From: Delphinapterus leucas
Taxonomy: Eukaryota; Chordata; Mammalia; Artiodactyla; Monodontidae
Assembly (NCBI RefSeq): GCF_002288925.2
Contig: NW_022098044.1
Location: 16,696,197-16,760,196, forward strand
DNA length: 64,000 nucleotides
Reading direction: 5' to 3'
Part shown: in pieces, positions 33,000 through 50,852 of the stretch
How positions within the stretch are numbered: position 1 is the stretch's first letter
How the letters are laid out: each line of letters opens with the position of its first letter
Made by a program: the position numbers and the translations under genes
Notes under the pieces: generated by a model
What the model saw: the letters and a program-made list of their open reading frames with translations, nothing else
Told to the model about the DNA's origin: nothing
Databases searched by the model: none

Positions 33000-33610
33000 G
33001 AGATGGGGGGAAAGAAAGAGGTGGCAAGGATGGTGCCAAGGTTCTTGACCTGAGCAAATAGGAGACTAGAGGTACCATTTACTGAAATAGAAAGAATGGA
33101 AATCAAGAACTTATTTTGATATTTGTCAGTTTGATATACTTCTCAGTCATCTAAGTGGATAGTATTGTGAAGGCTGTAGCATATGAGTCTGGAGTTTAGA
33201 ACTCAGCCCGGGCTGGAGATTTAAATTCGAGGATATAATCCGTATGTAGATGGTATTTAAAGCCTAAGGTTTAATGAGATAATCAAGAATGTGTACGTGG
33301 TGCGAGTAGAAGTCAGAGGGCATTCTAGCTTTCGGAAGTCAGGAAGAGAAACCAGCAGAGGAGAGTGAGAAAGGACAGCCAGTGAGTCGGGGGGAGAGCC
33401 AGGAGAGGGAGGTGTGCTGGGAGCCAGGTGATTCACGCGGCTCGGGCAGGAGGAGGCGCTGCCAGTCAAAGAGGACTGGGACTTGATCCTTCAGCTTGGC
33501 AGCAGGCCTGGCCCTGGGGAGATGGACCCATGAGGTGGTGGGGCTACAGGCCTGATGGGGTGGCTTCAGGGGAGAGTGAAGGGACAGTATGAAGAAAGCT
33601 CCCCTGGGGA
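33000..33610 (+). mobile_element. Ancient interspersed repeat, family not named
   Basis: 'ggtgccaaggttcttgacct', 'gagtctggagtttagaactc' and 'accagcagaggagagtgaga' look like a widespread old mammalian repeat, but I cannot name it from sequence alone. Its GC-rich right half stands out from the AT-rich intron. About 34770-35250 shows related wording. Confidence 0.5.
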
Positions 33611-33785
33611 GCCTTGTTGTAAAGGGGGAACTGAGAGATGGGGTAAGTGCTAGATAGGCTGCTTTTTCTTTTCTTTTTTTAAGATGTGAGATAGTAGAGT
33701 ATATTTGTACTCTTATTCATAGGACCTAAAATGTCACCGTTTTCTTGGTTATGGTGATAACTTACCCAGCTTTCCATTTATTTAG

Positions 33786-33830
33786 CTGTGAAGACGAGCA
33801 AATCTACACTGGGTCAAACAGATTTTCCAG
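33786..33830 (+). CDS. CHD2: CHD2 exon, residues 385(split)-400(split), 45 nt
   Basis: A short exon completing Ala385, then VKTSKSTLGQTDFP and one base of Ala400. Acceptor ccatttatttag, donor g|gtaagc. It encodes a loop within chromodomain 2. It enters and leaves in phase 1, so skipping it would remove exactly 15 residues in frame. The intron after it is only 173 nt. Confidence 0.96.
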
Positions 33831-33984
33831 GTAAGCAAGACAACTTGTTTATAAATACTGTTTAGCATTTAAGAGCAGTTCATGTTTTGCAGAATATTTA
33901 CAGCTTTGCCACATGGTGTTTCCTTGGTTATACATAAAACAGAATGTCACTCCTCTCCTTTAATTGACAGTTGCTGATCTGTAA

Positions 33985-35951
<1,967 letters not shown>

Positions 35952-36047
35952 TAGGTAGAAAAATATGTTTGATGTTTTCTCTACTGTTTCTGGCTTTTTA
36001 AAACTGTTAGGTATAAAGAATTACTTCCTTTTCTTGTACATTATAGA

Positions 36048-36053
36048 AATAAA
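36048..36053 (+). promoter_or_regulatory. CHD2: Candidate intronic poly(A) signal (AATAAA)
   Basis: A canonical AATAAA about 100 nt after the exon end at 35950, followed by tgtgattg and the T/G-rich gggagtttttatgtatata some 30-60 nt on. It could serve the short CHD2 transcript that ends at Lys501. Inferred from spacing only. Confidence 0.45.
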
Positions 36054-36604
36054 AAAATTATGTGATTGAAAGGAGCCACTTCTGGGAGTTTTTATGTATA
36101 TATAATTACCAGTTTAGTCTGAAGTAAAAAGTACTTTGTTATTTAGTTATTTGGGGGTTAATTTCTCATAGCCAGAGACCTATGTCTTACTATGTTATTT
36201 ATGAGTATAAATAGCAATGTAATTTGTCTATATCTTTAGTGGGGAAGGAGTTATTCTCAGAAGAAAGAAGAAAATGTCTTTTTTCCATTCAGTTGTCTTT
36301 CTGAGCCAGGGAAACCTTTAATTTTACATAGTGGTGCTGAAGAGTGATGTGACCCCCACCCCCCCTATTGCTGTTCAGGCCATCCCTTGTAGAGGAAGTT
36401 CTCTGACAGTTGGACTTGTGAAATTATCCTTTACTTTTTTGTAACAAGATCACCATAGTCTTGGAAAAAAGAAAAAGAGAGATGAGACAACGAGGTTTAA
36501 AGGTACTTTGAGGCTGTACTCATAAATTTTATTCACCAAATTCAATTGCAAATTCAAGTAGTCCCTAATTACTATGTATTAGGGACCTAGGTAGGCCTGG
36601 ATAA

Positions 36605-37000
36605 TTTTTTTTTTAAGATTTTATTTATTATTTATTTATTTTTGGCTGTGTTGGGGCTTAGTTGCGGCACGTGGGATCTCTGTTGAGGCATGTGGGATCT
36701 TTCGTTGTGGCGTGCGGGCTCTTCGTTGTGGTGCGCGGGCTTCTCTCTAGTTGTGGCATGCGGGTTTTCCCTTCTCTAGTTGTGGCATGTGGGCTCTGTG
36801 GTTGTGGTGCACGGGTTCCAGACCACGCGGGCTCTGTAGTTTGCAGCACGTGGGCTCTAGTTGAGGTGCGTGAGCTCAGTAGTTGTGGTGCGCGGGTTGC
36901 CCCGAGGCATGTGGGATCTTAGTTCCCTGACCAGGGATGGAACCCACGTCCCCTGCATTGTAAGGCAGATTCTTTACCACTGGACCACCAGGGAAGTCCC
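36605..37000 (-). mobile_element. CHR-type SINE, long form with internal duplications
   Basis: T-run and (attt)n, then repeated 'ggcatgtgggatct' and 'gttgtggcatg' modules, ending gggaagtccc. At about 396 bp it is longer than the usual 300 because internal modules are repeated. Flanks aggcctgga (36593) and aggccttga (37001) are a probable target duplication with one mismatch. Confidence 0.92.
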
Positions 37001-38177
37001 AGGCCTTGAGAATTTAGTAGTGAACCAAGACAAGACAGGATTCCCCTGTCTTCATGGAACATACGGTGTGAGAAGTACCTTTAATGTATGTCTCCAGATT
37101 CCTTCCCCAACATGTAAACTCTTAATTTCTTCAGTGTTTTATGGCAAAGTAAGAATTCTTATTTCAGAATTAGACTACAGCCTGAAGACAAAAACATGCC
37201 AGCTTCTTTTCTCAATGCTGAAAAGATGGTTTTTAAGTTACAGAGGTGCATTTACAATGACTTTCCCAATTGAACCATGTACTACTCTGTCTTGTAAAAA
37301 TTTATGTAATATTTAACGTTCAGTATGAGAATCAGAGATCTTGAGGAGGTTCAATTTCTGTGACTGAGAATGGAGGTCTGATGTTCTAAATTCCTTGAAA
37401 GTTATTTTTGTTTCAGAGAATAGTGAGACCTGATCTTCCTAAAGGACGGTTATAAGCTAGGTGGAGGCTTAAGGAGTTGTGTAACTAACCCTCTTGTTCT
37501 GTAGTTGAGGGCTCTTAGGAGCCCTTGTCCAAAGTCACACCATGTAGAGTCCTGAGCCAGCATTTTCTACTTTAAACTGACTAATTCAGAATCAGCTGAA
37601 AAGGGCCCAGGCAGCTACTAGGCCCTGGTCATGGGAACCTTGAGTTAAGTAACATGCTGTTTTGGTCTAGTTCCAGAAAAGCAGGCAAATCAATCCAAAC
37701 TTCTTTCATGTGTATAAATGGACAGTGGCAGTTTGCTAGGGAGAGGAAATGTTGGAGAAAATTAACCCTGTTTCCTCCCCAGTGGTGTGAAAAGGTGAGA
37801 GAAATATGAGGAAAATTACTCAAAGGAATCTCTTCTTGGTGAATTAAATGTCTTGTTTTTCTAATCGATTAAGTTGTCTTTAACTTGAATATTGGTTTTA
37901 GTTCTCTCCGGTCCACTGATTAAGCATGTATTATATATGTGTAAACCTCCCATGGCCTGATTTTCAAGAACCTTGTAATATTTTCAGACTTAAGGCATAC
38001 ATGCAGTCCTGGTTTCCTGTCAAATGGGCTCTTTTCTATTTCTGGAACATACTTTCCTAACTCTATTTCTTTCAGTTTAAATTAGCTTAATTTACTTAAA
38101 GGTTTTTTCTTAATATCTTTACAATCCTTTTCTATTAGGATCCTGTTGAAATCCTGCCTCCTGCCTGTCTCCTAGAG

Positions 38178-38340
38178 CCTTGTTTCTCAAAGTGTGGTCC
38201 AAGCCATATACCCATAGCACAATATCCAGAAGTACTTGTTAAACAATACAGATTCTTGAGCCCTTCCCCAGATACTCTGATTCAGTAGGTCTGGGGTGGG
38301 ATTCAGAGATCTGATCTGCAGCCTACCCCTGCTGTAGAGT
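38178..38340. mobile_element. hAT-Charlie-type remnant (MER20-like)
   Basis: 'tgtttctcaaagtgtggtcc', 'ctctgattcagtaggtctgg' and 'ggtgggattcagagatctga' have the standard order of this repeat class. Confidence 0.6.
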
Positions 38341-38783
38341 AGTGTATTTAAAACAAGCTCTGTGTACCTGCAGCATTTAGGGCTAGGGAGTAGTGTATGT
38401 AGCATTAAACAACCCAGTGGCCTGCAGTGGAATGGGTGGGCACTTTGAACAAAGGCACATGACTGTCAGCCTGTAGGGTTCATCAGCAGTGGGGATAGCC
38501 CATCTGCCCTTGCTTTCTGTACTGATGGAACCCAAGGTCATGTGCTTGCATACACCAATATACCAAAACCTGCCTTCTCTGTTACAGGGGATAGATGTAA
38601 AAGACCAAAATGCAAGATAGAGAACATCTAGTCTGAATAGGCTCTTGTAGTAATCCAAACCTTGATAATACTTAGATTACTTGTTACTCGACTGTCTTAT
38701 GTAGGAGAGTTAATTGCAGAGGAGAGGAAAGACATTAGAGGCTCACAACCCATGTCTTGCTTGGTGACATTGTGAGGCATTGA

Positions 38784-40967
<2,184 letters not shown>

Positions 40968-41057
40968 ATACGAGAATATGAATGGATTCACTGTCAGACC
41001 AAAAGGCTGAAATTCAATGCACTTATAACAACATATGAGATCCTCTTAAAAGATAAG
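40968..41057 (+). CDS. CHD2: CHD2 exon, residues 574-603
   Basis: A 90-nt exon of 30 codons, [20 protein letters not shown] then [10 protein letters not shown], phase 0 at both ends. Acceptor ttctcttatag, donor aag|gtgtgt. Lies between motifs Ia and II of lobe 1; TTYEIL is a typical SNF2 strand. Cys582 replaces the Ser I recall in human. Confidence 0.97.
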
Positions 41058-41925
41058 GTGTGTAATTGGTAACCAAAAGGCTAAATTTTGGAGTGTGACT
41101 TGTCCAAATGATGGGGTCTTTGCCTCCCCCTTGCCATGTTACTTTTCTTTTCGTATTTAAAAAAAGCAAACAAATGAACAAACAAAAAAATCCATGAAGA
41201 ATATTAAGGTTATTAAAAAATAAACAGAACCTTACAGTTGAAGGGGACCTTGGGTCACCTAAGCCAATTGAATTAAATAGGTGAAAGGGTATTGAGGCCA
41301 GTAACTTACTGGAGATTCTAGTGAGTCATTGGAAGCTGGTCTTGAGTGCCCTCTCAGGTACTTCCCATCTTATTATTAAGCATTTCTCCAGAACAGATGT
41401 TGTGTAAGGGTCTCTGAGGAGGAGGACAGAAAAATGAATCTCTTAAAATTATCTCCTTCCCACAGTTACTAAGAAATGTATGTGCCAGGTGATCCCAGTG
41501 GTGATAATAAGCATAAACAAGTGCAATTTGGTGGCTCTTGGTGTTTCTGTGCTTCAAGGTTGGGGTGGAGAATAGGCAGAGAAGAATCTTGATTAAGGAG
41601 AGACTGCAAAATCATGTATTTTTTGTTTTTGTGTTGTTTTTGCCCAGCATACCAGTTTTTGTGTTTTCACTTTGAGGCATGCAGCAAAACCTGGCCTAAA
41701 AGACTCCCCTATAGCTTTTAGAGGATGACCTGCTCTTTTGAGTAGACACCAATCTGTTAACTAACGGAATAAACAGAAGAGTCCTGATATACTTTAAGTC
41801 AGTGAAGAATAAATGTTTCTATGTATACCTTCGTGATGGTATTTGTACAGAGATAATTAACACTTGAAAGCACTTTTGGGTTCCCTTCTGACCTGGTGGC
41901 TCGTTCTGTTTTGTTTTTACTTTAG
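41058..41925 (+). other. CHD2: CHD2 intron, 0.9 kb
   Basis: Unique sequence with an A-rich stretch near 41160-41225; no gene or mobile element recognised. Confidence 0.85.
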
Positions 41926-42117
<192 letters not shown>

Positions 42118-42639
42118 TAAGCTCCTTCCTATGTGTTTCAAAAGATGCTAGAATGTCTGAAATGCCAATGCTCTTTAACTTTTTTAGTAAACCTTAGGGA
42201 AAACAGATGGCATGGTTTGGGGAAAGCAAAGCATTGAAGCAGCAACAAAAGTAGTAAAATGTTTCATAACAAATGATAGAAAGCTCAGAAATCAGCCTGT
42301 TAAGAAAGAAAGCATACTGTCTACCAAACATTTGAATCATTTAATGCTTTGGGGGAAATAATTGATAAATAGGAAACATCACACCTTCTCCCTGTTGTTA
42401 TAAGGTGATCAATATAATTGAAAAAAAGTATACAAGCTACACAATCTGACAAGTATTAAAAAATATCTTAAATCTAACCTTTTGATAACAATAGCACTGG
42501 GTTTAGGTCTCTTTAAAATCTAACTTAGTAAAGAATTGTGGAATGTCTTTACTGAAAAGATTTTTGTGGGAAAGATGGTATGCACGTTTCATAAAACTTA
42601 AATTATCCATTGGTGTTCAGTGATACTTAAAATGAAATC

Positions 42640-43085
42640 TAAATTCTTTACCCAGATTTGGAATACCCTTCTTAGTCTGACCCATCTCATACCACTTTCT
42701 CCATTACTAATTGTGCTCCAGCCATTCTGGCCATCTTTCTGTTCCTTTAACATGCCAAGCATTGCTATTCTTTTTGTCTGGAATGTTTTTTCTCCTTAGC
42801 TTCATATGGCCAGTCACTTATTAACATCTTTGCCTCAGCTTATATGACCACCTCCTTTTAGAGGTCTCCTCAGACCACTGAACCTCAAGTTCCTTATCAG
42901 ACATGCTTATCATCTATACCCTGTTTTATTTTCTATATGGCACCTCTCTCTTTTTCATTTATTTCCTCATTCATACCATGTCATTAATTAAATTATGCAT
43001 TCAGAAGTAGCAGAGATCTTATTTACTTTATTCATCCGTGGTCCACATTGCCTAGAATGGTAACTGGCATGCAGTAAACAGTTAA
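42640..43085 (+). mobile_element. L2 LINE 3' fragment
   Basis: 'gtgctccagccattctggcc', 'ctgttcctttaacatgccaa', 'gcctagaatggtaactggca' follow L2 3' end order in direct orientation. Confidence 0.65.
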
Positions 43086-43235
43086 ATTGAGAGTTGTCAA
43101 ATTGACAGGTAAATGCTCCACAGTTTTGTTTTTTTTTTTTAATTTAGAAAAGACTTGAGTGCCTACTGTATGCCATAAACTGAACAAGGCATTTTGGATG
43201 GCCTAAGGAACAATAGAGAAATGGTCCCTTTCCCC

Positions 43236-46127
43236 ATGTGTTACCTTTTTTTTAAAATAGCCTATTGGGATATAATTTACTTACCATAAAATGTACCATT
43301 GTAAATATACAAATTAATATTTTTTAGTAAATTTATAGAATTGTGCAACCATCACCATTATCTACTTTTAGAATATTTTCCTCACTGAAAAAAGTTCCCT
43401 CTCGTCTGTTTGTAGTTAATCTCTGCCTCAACTTCTAGTCGTAGGCAATCACGAATCAGCTTTAATCTCTAGAGATTTACCTTTTCTAGAAATTTCATCT
43501 AAATTGAATCCTAATAAGTAGTCTTTTGATTTTGGCTGCTTTTATTTAGCATAAGAATTTTGAGATTCTCCCATGTTATAGAGTTTATTAGGAGTTATTT
43601 TCTTATTATGGAGTGATATTCCATTGTATGCACATCCAGTCACCAGTTGATGGATGTTTGGATTGCTTCAGTTTTGGGTTATTTTGTCTTTGTGTGGACG
43701 TATGACTAGATCTATAGGAGTGAAATTGCCAGGTTGTTCAGAAAGTATATATTTAACTTAAGAAACTACCGGCTGTTTTCCAAAGAGACTGTACCATTTT
43801 ATATCCTCAGCAGAAATGTTTGACTTTTCTAGTTTGTCTGTATCATCACCAATACTTGGTGTATTTGTCAGTCTTCTGGATTCTAGCTCTTCCGGTGGAT
43901 GTGTAGTGGTATCTCATTGTGTTCTGACTTGCATTTGTATAATGACTAATAATGTTGCACATCTTTTCCTGTGTTCATTAGCCATTTGTATATCTTTGGT
44001 GAAATATCTGTTCAAATCTTTTACCCATTTTTCAATTGGAATTTTTGCCTTCTGAGTTGAAGAGGTTTTTATTTTTATTTTTTAAGTAGTCTATATTGAA
44101 GTGCTTTATATTAGACTCAGATCTTCTCTAAGTAAAGGCTGTAATACTTCATTTCTCCAGTGCAGGTGGATGCCTTTTATCTTTTGCCTTATTGTACTGG
44201 CTAGAACCTCCATGTTGAGTAGAATTGGTGGGAGTAGGATGTTACAGAATTTTTGTTAGGTACCCTTTATAAGGTTGAGGAAGTTTTCTTGTAATTCCTA
44301 GTGAGTGGTGGATTGAGTGTTGGATTTTGTCATGTGCTGTTCTTTACCTGTTGAGGTGACCATGTGGTTTTTGCTGTTTATTCTACCAGTATGGTATGTA
44401 ACATTAGTTCCTTTTCAGATTAAGCCAACCTTTTATTCCTGGGATAAATCCGAGTTGGTCAGAATGTTTAAGATTTATGTTACTTGTTTTTAAAATATTT
44501 GATTAGGATTCACCAGTGTTGCCTTGTGAGCTTTAGCTTCTGTTTGTGGGAAAATTTTTAATGACTATTTCTGTTTCTAGTTATAGGTCTATTCAGGTTT
44601 TCTATTGCATCTTGACTTAGTTTTGTTAATTTGTGTCTTTCTGACAATTTGTTTATTTCATCTAAGTTGTCTAATTTGTTGGCATAAAGCAGTATTTCCT
44701 CATAATCCTTTTAATTTTTGAAGGATCAATACTGATCTAAATAATTTTTTGATGATGGCAATTTTGTGTCTCGTCTCTTGGTCTTTTTAGGTAAAGCTTT
44801 TAACAATTTTGGGGATGTTTTCAAAGAAATCAGCTTTGGACGTTATTTTGTTTTTTTCTCTATTTTAGAATTTCATTTATTTCTACTCTCATTTTTATTA
44901 TTGCCTTCCTTTGTTTTTCATTTAATTTTCTTGTTTTCTGTTTTCTTAAGATGGAAGCTTAGATTATTGATTTAAGTCTCTTTCTTCCTTTTCTCAATAT
45001 AGGTACTTAAAGGTATAGGTTCCCCCCATGTCCTGCTTTAGCTGCATCCCGTAAATGTTGATATCTTGTGGTTTTGTTTTCATTCAGTTTCACCTATTTT
45101 TGAATATCTCTTTTGATTTTTTCTTTCATGCATGGTGGTTTTTTTTTTTTGAGAAGTATGTTATTTAATTTCCAAATATTTAATTATTTCCCAAATGATC
45201 TGTAGTTTACTTTTATCTTAGAGAACATGCTTTAAATGAATTGTTACTTGTTATATGGTCTAGTATGTTTTCTGTCTTGGAGAATATATTCCATGTGTAC
45301 TTGAAAAGAATAATGTTTATTCTGCTTTTGTTGGGTAGAATTCTGTAAGTGTCCATTAAGTCAACTTGGTTAGTAGTCTTCCTTCTGTATCTTTGCTGAC
45401 TTCATGTCTAGTTGTTCTATCAGTAATTGAGAGTGAAGTATTTTAATATTTAACTACAGTTGTTGAATGACCTACTTCTTTCAGTTCTGTCAGTTTGGGG
45501 GTTCTGTTGTTAGGTATGTGCACATTTGTATTTGTTACATATTCCTGATTTATTGACCTTTTTATCATTATAAAATGTCCCTCTTTATCTTTAGTAATAT
45601 TTCCTGTTCCTTAGGTCTATTTTGATTTTCTTATAGCTCCTCAGCTCTCTTCTGGTATCTGTTTGCATGGAATACTATTTTCCATTGTTTTACTTTGAAC
45701 CTGTTTATTTGGGTCTAAAATGTGTCTCTTATAGACAGCATACAGTTGGATCTTCCTTTTTTCTCTAGTTAGACAATCTCTGCCTTTTGGTTGGAGTATT
45801 TAGTTCATTCACATTTAATGTAATTATTGATATGGTTGGATTTATGTCTGCTATTTTGCTTTTTCCCTCTGTATGTCATATTTCTTTTTTGTTTGTTTCT
45901 TTCTTACTGCCTTCTTTTGTTTCAACAAGTAGTTTTTAGTTTTCCATTTAGATTCTTCTGTTAATTGATTTTTTTAAGTTTTATTTTGTAGTGGTTGCTC
46001 TAAGGTTTTTAGTATATACATCTTATCACAATTTTCTTAAAATTAATACTGATTTAATTTTGGTAAAATATAGGAACTTTTCTGCATCATAGTTCCATTT
46101 TCACCTCCTTCCTTGTGTTGTAAACCT
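43236..46127 (-). mobile_element. Old L1 (L1M), 3' UTR and ORF2 remains
   Basis: The reverse complement starts in an L1M 3' UTR ('attgggatataatttactta', 'tgtgcaaccatcaccattat') and runs back through ORF2 as far as the endonuclease region ('ctgcattccgtaa'-type Pro/Ala words around 45040, 'ccattaagtcaacttggtta' at 45354). About 2.9 kb, with many gaps and stops and no long frame. Older than the L1 at 53084. Confidence 0.8.
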
Positions 46128-46303
46128 AGGGCATCCGAGCTTCAGTAGTTGTGGCTTGCAGGCTCTAGAATGCAGGCTCAGTAGTTGTGGCACATGGGCT
46201 TAGTTGCTCTGAGGCACGTGGGATCTTCCTGGACCAGGGATAGAATCCATGTCCCCTGCCTTGGAAGGCGGATTCTTAACCACTGTACCACCAGGGAAGT
46301 CCC
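46128..46303 (-). mobile_element. CHR-type SINE lacking its tail end
   Basis: Covers the tRNA-like part and half the body (cttcagtagttgtggcttgc to ccaccagggaagtccc) but has no T-run; it begins abruptly at 46128. The flanking words tttcacctcc (about 46099) and cttcaccttt (about 46303) hint at a target duplication, so about 20 bp between them is rearranged. Confidence 0.85.
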
Positions 46304-46504
46304 TTCACCTTTATTTTTGAAGAGGTTTAGGACTCTTCAGAAGATGGATAGAGAAACTTGACTACTCTGATTATGCATACGCTCACTATAGCTGTTAGTA
46401 GAACAGGCCTAGACTGTTTCCTTTTTTGCAGGTATCCTCACTATAGTATGCTTCTGAGAGAGGAGGCCCCTCTGCACCCCTGCTCCCTATGCCTTCCCTT
46501 AGAA

Positions 46505-46725
46505 CAGGGTTTCTCAACCTTAGCACTATTGACATTTTGGGCTGGATAATTCTTTTTTACAGTGGGGGCTCTCCTTTGCATTATATGATGTTTGACAGCA
46601 TCCTTGTCCACTACCCACTACATGCCAGAAATGACTCAGTTGGGACAACCAAAAATGTCTTGCAGCATTGCCAAGTGTACCCCAGAGGGGCAAAATTGCC
46701 ACCAGTTGAGAAGCACTACGTGAGC
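46505..46725 (-). mobile_element. MER5A-type hAT-Charlie element
   Basis: 'cagggtttctcaaccttagc', 'actattgacattttgggctg' and 'cccagaggggcaaaattgcc', ending 'gttgagaagcacta': a reverse-oriented MER5A with inverted ends. It is the opposite orientation to the copy at 7012. Confidence 0.85.
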
Positions 46726-48779
46726 GGGTTCCTCAGGTCTTCCCACATTGCTCATTCTGTCATCCTCCACCCTCCCCACCCCGTCTCACTGCTAATCTTT
46801 TGCCTGTCCTGTTTCCTGCTCACCTGGATCCTCTGTTCCTTCCATAGAGCTCTGTTAAGTCAACAGTAGTCACCTTTCTGAGGAGGGAGGCAGTTGCCCC
46901 CTTCTCTTTTTGAACATTGTATCCATTCTGTAATGAATACCCTGTCCATCATGTATTAGCAGAAGCCCATGTTTTTATAAAGTGTGCTTTTCAAAGGTTA
47001 TATGTGCTGTAAAACAGATAATGTATAAAAGTTTAGAGACAGTGGGGGTATCAATTATTAGTTATTAATCTTTGTTTTCTGAAATGGATAAGAGAATTTT
47101 CATGTATATTACTTTATAGTTTTTATATTGTTTTCTTATATCTAATTTTTGATACACTCTATATGTTTAGCCTCAGATTGTAATAAGAATATGCTATCGT
47201 AGAGAGATGATGAAAATGTGTCTCATATCACACGGTTAATAAGTGGGTGGACTGAGTTCAGTTTCTGGTCTTCTGTGACCGAGGCCAATGTCCTTTAAAC
47301 TTCAAATTCTAAGAGAAATAGTGCATCCTTCATAGCACCATTGAGATGAAGTAAAAGCATTCTACATAGTAGGGATCTTGAGGCACTGTGGGAACATATG
47401 TGCTTGATATTTAGAAAAAGAAATGTGATGCCTAGTTTCCTCCAATGAATGATTAGCTAAGATTTGCCCTTCTGTACTTGGCTACTGAAGTGGATGGTAG
47501 GGATTTTGGCTCCTAAATGGCCATAATTCATTTTTTGTTGCTGTTAAGCACCTGTGGCATTCCACCCAGCATGGGCTACGTTTTGGAAAGAGAGGAACTT
47601 TGAATTACTTTTTCCATTAGAGATGATCCTTCAGATAGTGTCTGCCAAAGTTTTCCATATGGCCAGTTGGATTACTTATTGAAGGATGGATTGGGGTTAG
47701 AGATGCACTGTGTGTGTGTGTAAGAGAGGCTTTTCTCTTTGCAAACTTTGTTTTTAAAGCATTATTATTTTCAAACATTTTTAAAAAAACATTATTTTTC
47801 ACAAAGATGCGTGTATAAGAAGGAAACCCATTAGTTAAGGAGTGGAGATTTTCCTTTATTTCTGCCTGAGCTTACTGTGTGGATGACAAATCCTGTGAAG
47901 TATTTTCCCCACCCTTAGCGGTAGTTTCTGAGGTTCATTATGGCTCCATACAACCATTTGTTCTTTTTAAGGAAATGATCCACTGAAGAATTGTTATTGT
48001 ACAGAAGAGAATTAGGTTTGCTCAGGTAACTTCTGGACTCTCCCCTCCTCAACTGTGACAGGCCGTTGTTCTCAACATCCAAAAGTTAGTCGTCTTTTTA
48101 ACCAACTAAAATGCTGTTTCCTTTGTGCAGAGTCAGTCTGAGCACCTTTCCTGCATGGCGGCTCTGGCCAGGAGCCTACCCTTACTGTATGTTATTAGTA
48201 CCCTTATTATAGGTATATATCAGTGAGCCACTTTGTTTTGTATGTAGTATTTTGCAAAGCATGGAGCTTGGTATTAAAGATAGAGCTATGACTACATCAA
48301 AGAGTTCAGCTTATAAAGATAATCATGTGCAAATATGTACTTCATGCCCACCCTACGAAATAACTCAGTTTGATAATTTTCAGAGATCTTACCTCTCAGT
48401 GTTGAAATCTTTTTTTACTTTTGCTTCTGCTGTCTAGGCCACTCTGTGAATTTTTTTGCACTTTTCCTTTCACATATTTATCTCATGACTTCTAGTATAA
48501 CATTCTCACTGCTTTGATTTAATTTTTTTCTTTGCTATTCCTCAGTAGAGTGAGCTTCTATTTTTCTAAAATCCCAAGGTCTGGAAAATTTAAATAATCA
48601 AAATTGTTTCTACTTTGGTGAGAGACATGTTAAATACAGAAGTTGATTAACAGGGAAATAACTAAAATAATGACTCTCTAGGCTGTGGTGTGGTATCATT
48701 ATATCATTATAAGTTCACCACGATGACCATATACCTTTTATATATGTGGTGTTTATAAATTGACGGTTGTCTATTGCAG

Positions 48780-48990
48780 GGAACAGCAAACTCTTTCTTA
48801 AAGAACCTGGTAGTAAACATTTTCAACTTGTAGGCATTGTGGTCTCTGTCACAGCTACTTATCTGCTGTATAGACAGAAAGCAACCACAGGTAGTTCATA
48901 AACAATTCAATGTGTATATAAAGAAATAATATCTCATATTAACTCCTTTAACGTAGTAAGAGTACACTAGGTGGGTGAAAATATTTGTTC
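48780..48990. mobile_element. Ancient interspersed repeat, family not assigned
   Basis: 'aacagcaaactctttcttaa', 'ggcattgtggtctctgtcac' and 'cagaaagcaaccacaggtag' resemble a widespread old mammalian DNA repeat. I cannot name it securely. Confidence 0.45.
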
Positions 48991-50022
48991 CCTACAACAG
49001 TAGGGGAAGTAAGTCTTGTAAAAAAAAAAAGTTCATTATTTAAGTTTTGAGACTAGTAAAGTTTTAATTAATTATAATATGTGTTAGATAAATTAAAACA
49101 TTCTCTTGAAATTATCTCCCAGTTCTTCAGAAAATGGCCTGATATATAGTGATGGTCCCTCATTTCCAGTTGCCTCATACATTTTGTGTGTGAGATGGTA
49201 TTAAGATAGCTTAGTTTACATTGTTCCTTTTAATCCTCTTATCAGTTTTAACTCCTCATTTTATTTTATGTTCTTAGAGTATCTTCATAGCAGTGTGACA
49301 AAATACAGTTTACTTTAGTTTTGTTGAGCTAGAAGCATTAATTATGTTTTTAGATCTCTACCCCAAAAGATCATTTTGTCTGCTTCTCCGAACACGGTTG
49401 TTTCAGGCATTACCAGCTGTCACTAGGGCTGATACTGATGCCCCTAGTGCCTGATGAAATGCTTGGCCATTCATGAGTTCAGAAATGACAATGGCAGCAG
49501 ACTCTCTTGACATCCTTTAGCCCGGTGACAGTGTTGGCATTTGCTGTCTTTGACTTTCTGTCTTATCAGAGAGCGTATTACATAGCTCTTGGTAATGTCG
49601 AGTCACTGAGTTTATTATTCTGGGACTTCACTGGCCTCAGCAGAGCTGGGCCTCCTGGTGTCAGAAAGCAGACCATGGGGCAGCACCTCACCCACTGGAC
49701 TCCAGTCTGCACACAAAACTAAACAACTTCTTCCAAGTGCTTTGCTGGCTTTCTAGTAGCAAGCCAGAGCATATTTTCCTAAGCCTCATGAAATAAATTT
49801 CTTTTAATTTTTATTTTTGAAAGAAATTTGATCATAATGTCCCGTACTGGATTTCTGCCACAAATCCTTCAGTGAACCAAAGATGGTTAAATTAAGATTT
49901 AAACAGGAGAAACTTTTATCTGTAGAGTTCAGGCAAAATTATTACGGGTGATAACATTTTAAAATTCATTAATAAGTTTTGTGTCCCCAGGTTCTATTAG
50001 TATTAAGTTGTATCACTTATAT

Positions 50023-50084
50023 TGCTCTTCTTGTCTGGGGGCTGTCACTTGTTTGCTCTTCTTGTCTGGGGGCTGTCACTTGTT
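50023..50084. repeat. Perfect 31-bp tandem duplication
   Basis: Two identical 31-bp units, each starting tgctcttcttgtctgggggc. No divergence between copies, so it is recent. Confidence 0.95.
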
Positions 50085-50588
50085 TACTGTCATTATAATC
50101 CATTAACTTTTTAAGCTTTGAGCAGTGAGGATTACTGATGGAAGCTGTATAACTTGTACCTCTGACTAGTGATAGCTGTAATATCACCACTAATTATTCT
50201 TTGACCTCTGAATTTTGTTTTCCCAGTAAATTGCAGCTTATTAAAAGATACCTTATGATTAATTTTTCTGCCTAACATTTTATCACAGTAACTTACTATG
50301 TTACTTACATACTACTTGCATGATATACTGAAATATTTTGTGAACTCTAGATCCAGTCTCAGAATTGGAAACCTGCTGTTATCTAGTGTAGACTGATGGA
50401 ATTGATTCAGTTGGTTTTCCCTTGCCTCTCTGTTTTCCCCTCTCTTGTATTCAAGAGCTAGTGACTGATAAAATTTATTTTTCCTTATAGGGAAGACTCA
50501 TTTTTTTTTAACAGATTTTTTTTCCTATTTGGTTCCTTAAAAAATAAATTTTAGTTGGAAAAATGCTTTTTTTCTTCTTTGTAATTAA

Positions 50589-50804
<216 letters not shown>

Positions 50805-50852
50805 TAAGTTATTGGCTGGGTTAAGCCTGAGTGGGATTAGGATCAGTACCAA

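Noticed and set aside
36861..37316. 151-codon frame on the + strand
   Set aside because: Its first part lies in a reverse-oriented CHR SINE and the rest in unique intron; there is no conserved domain.
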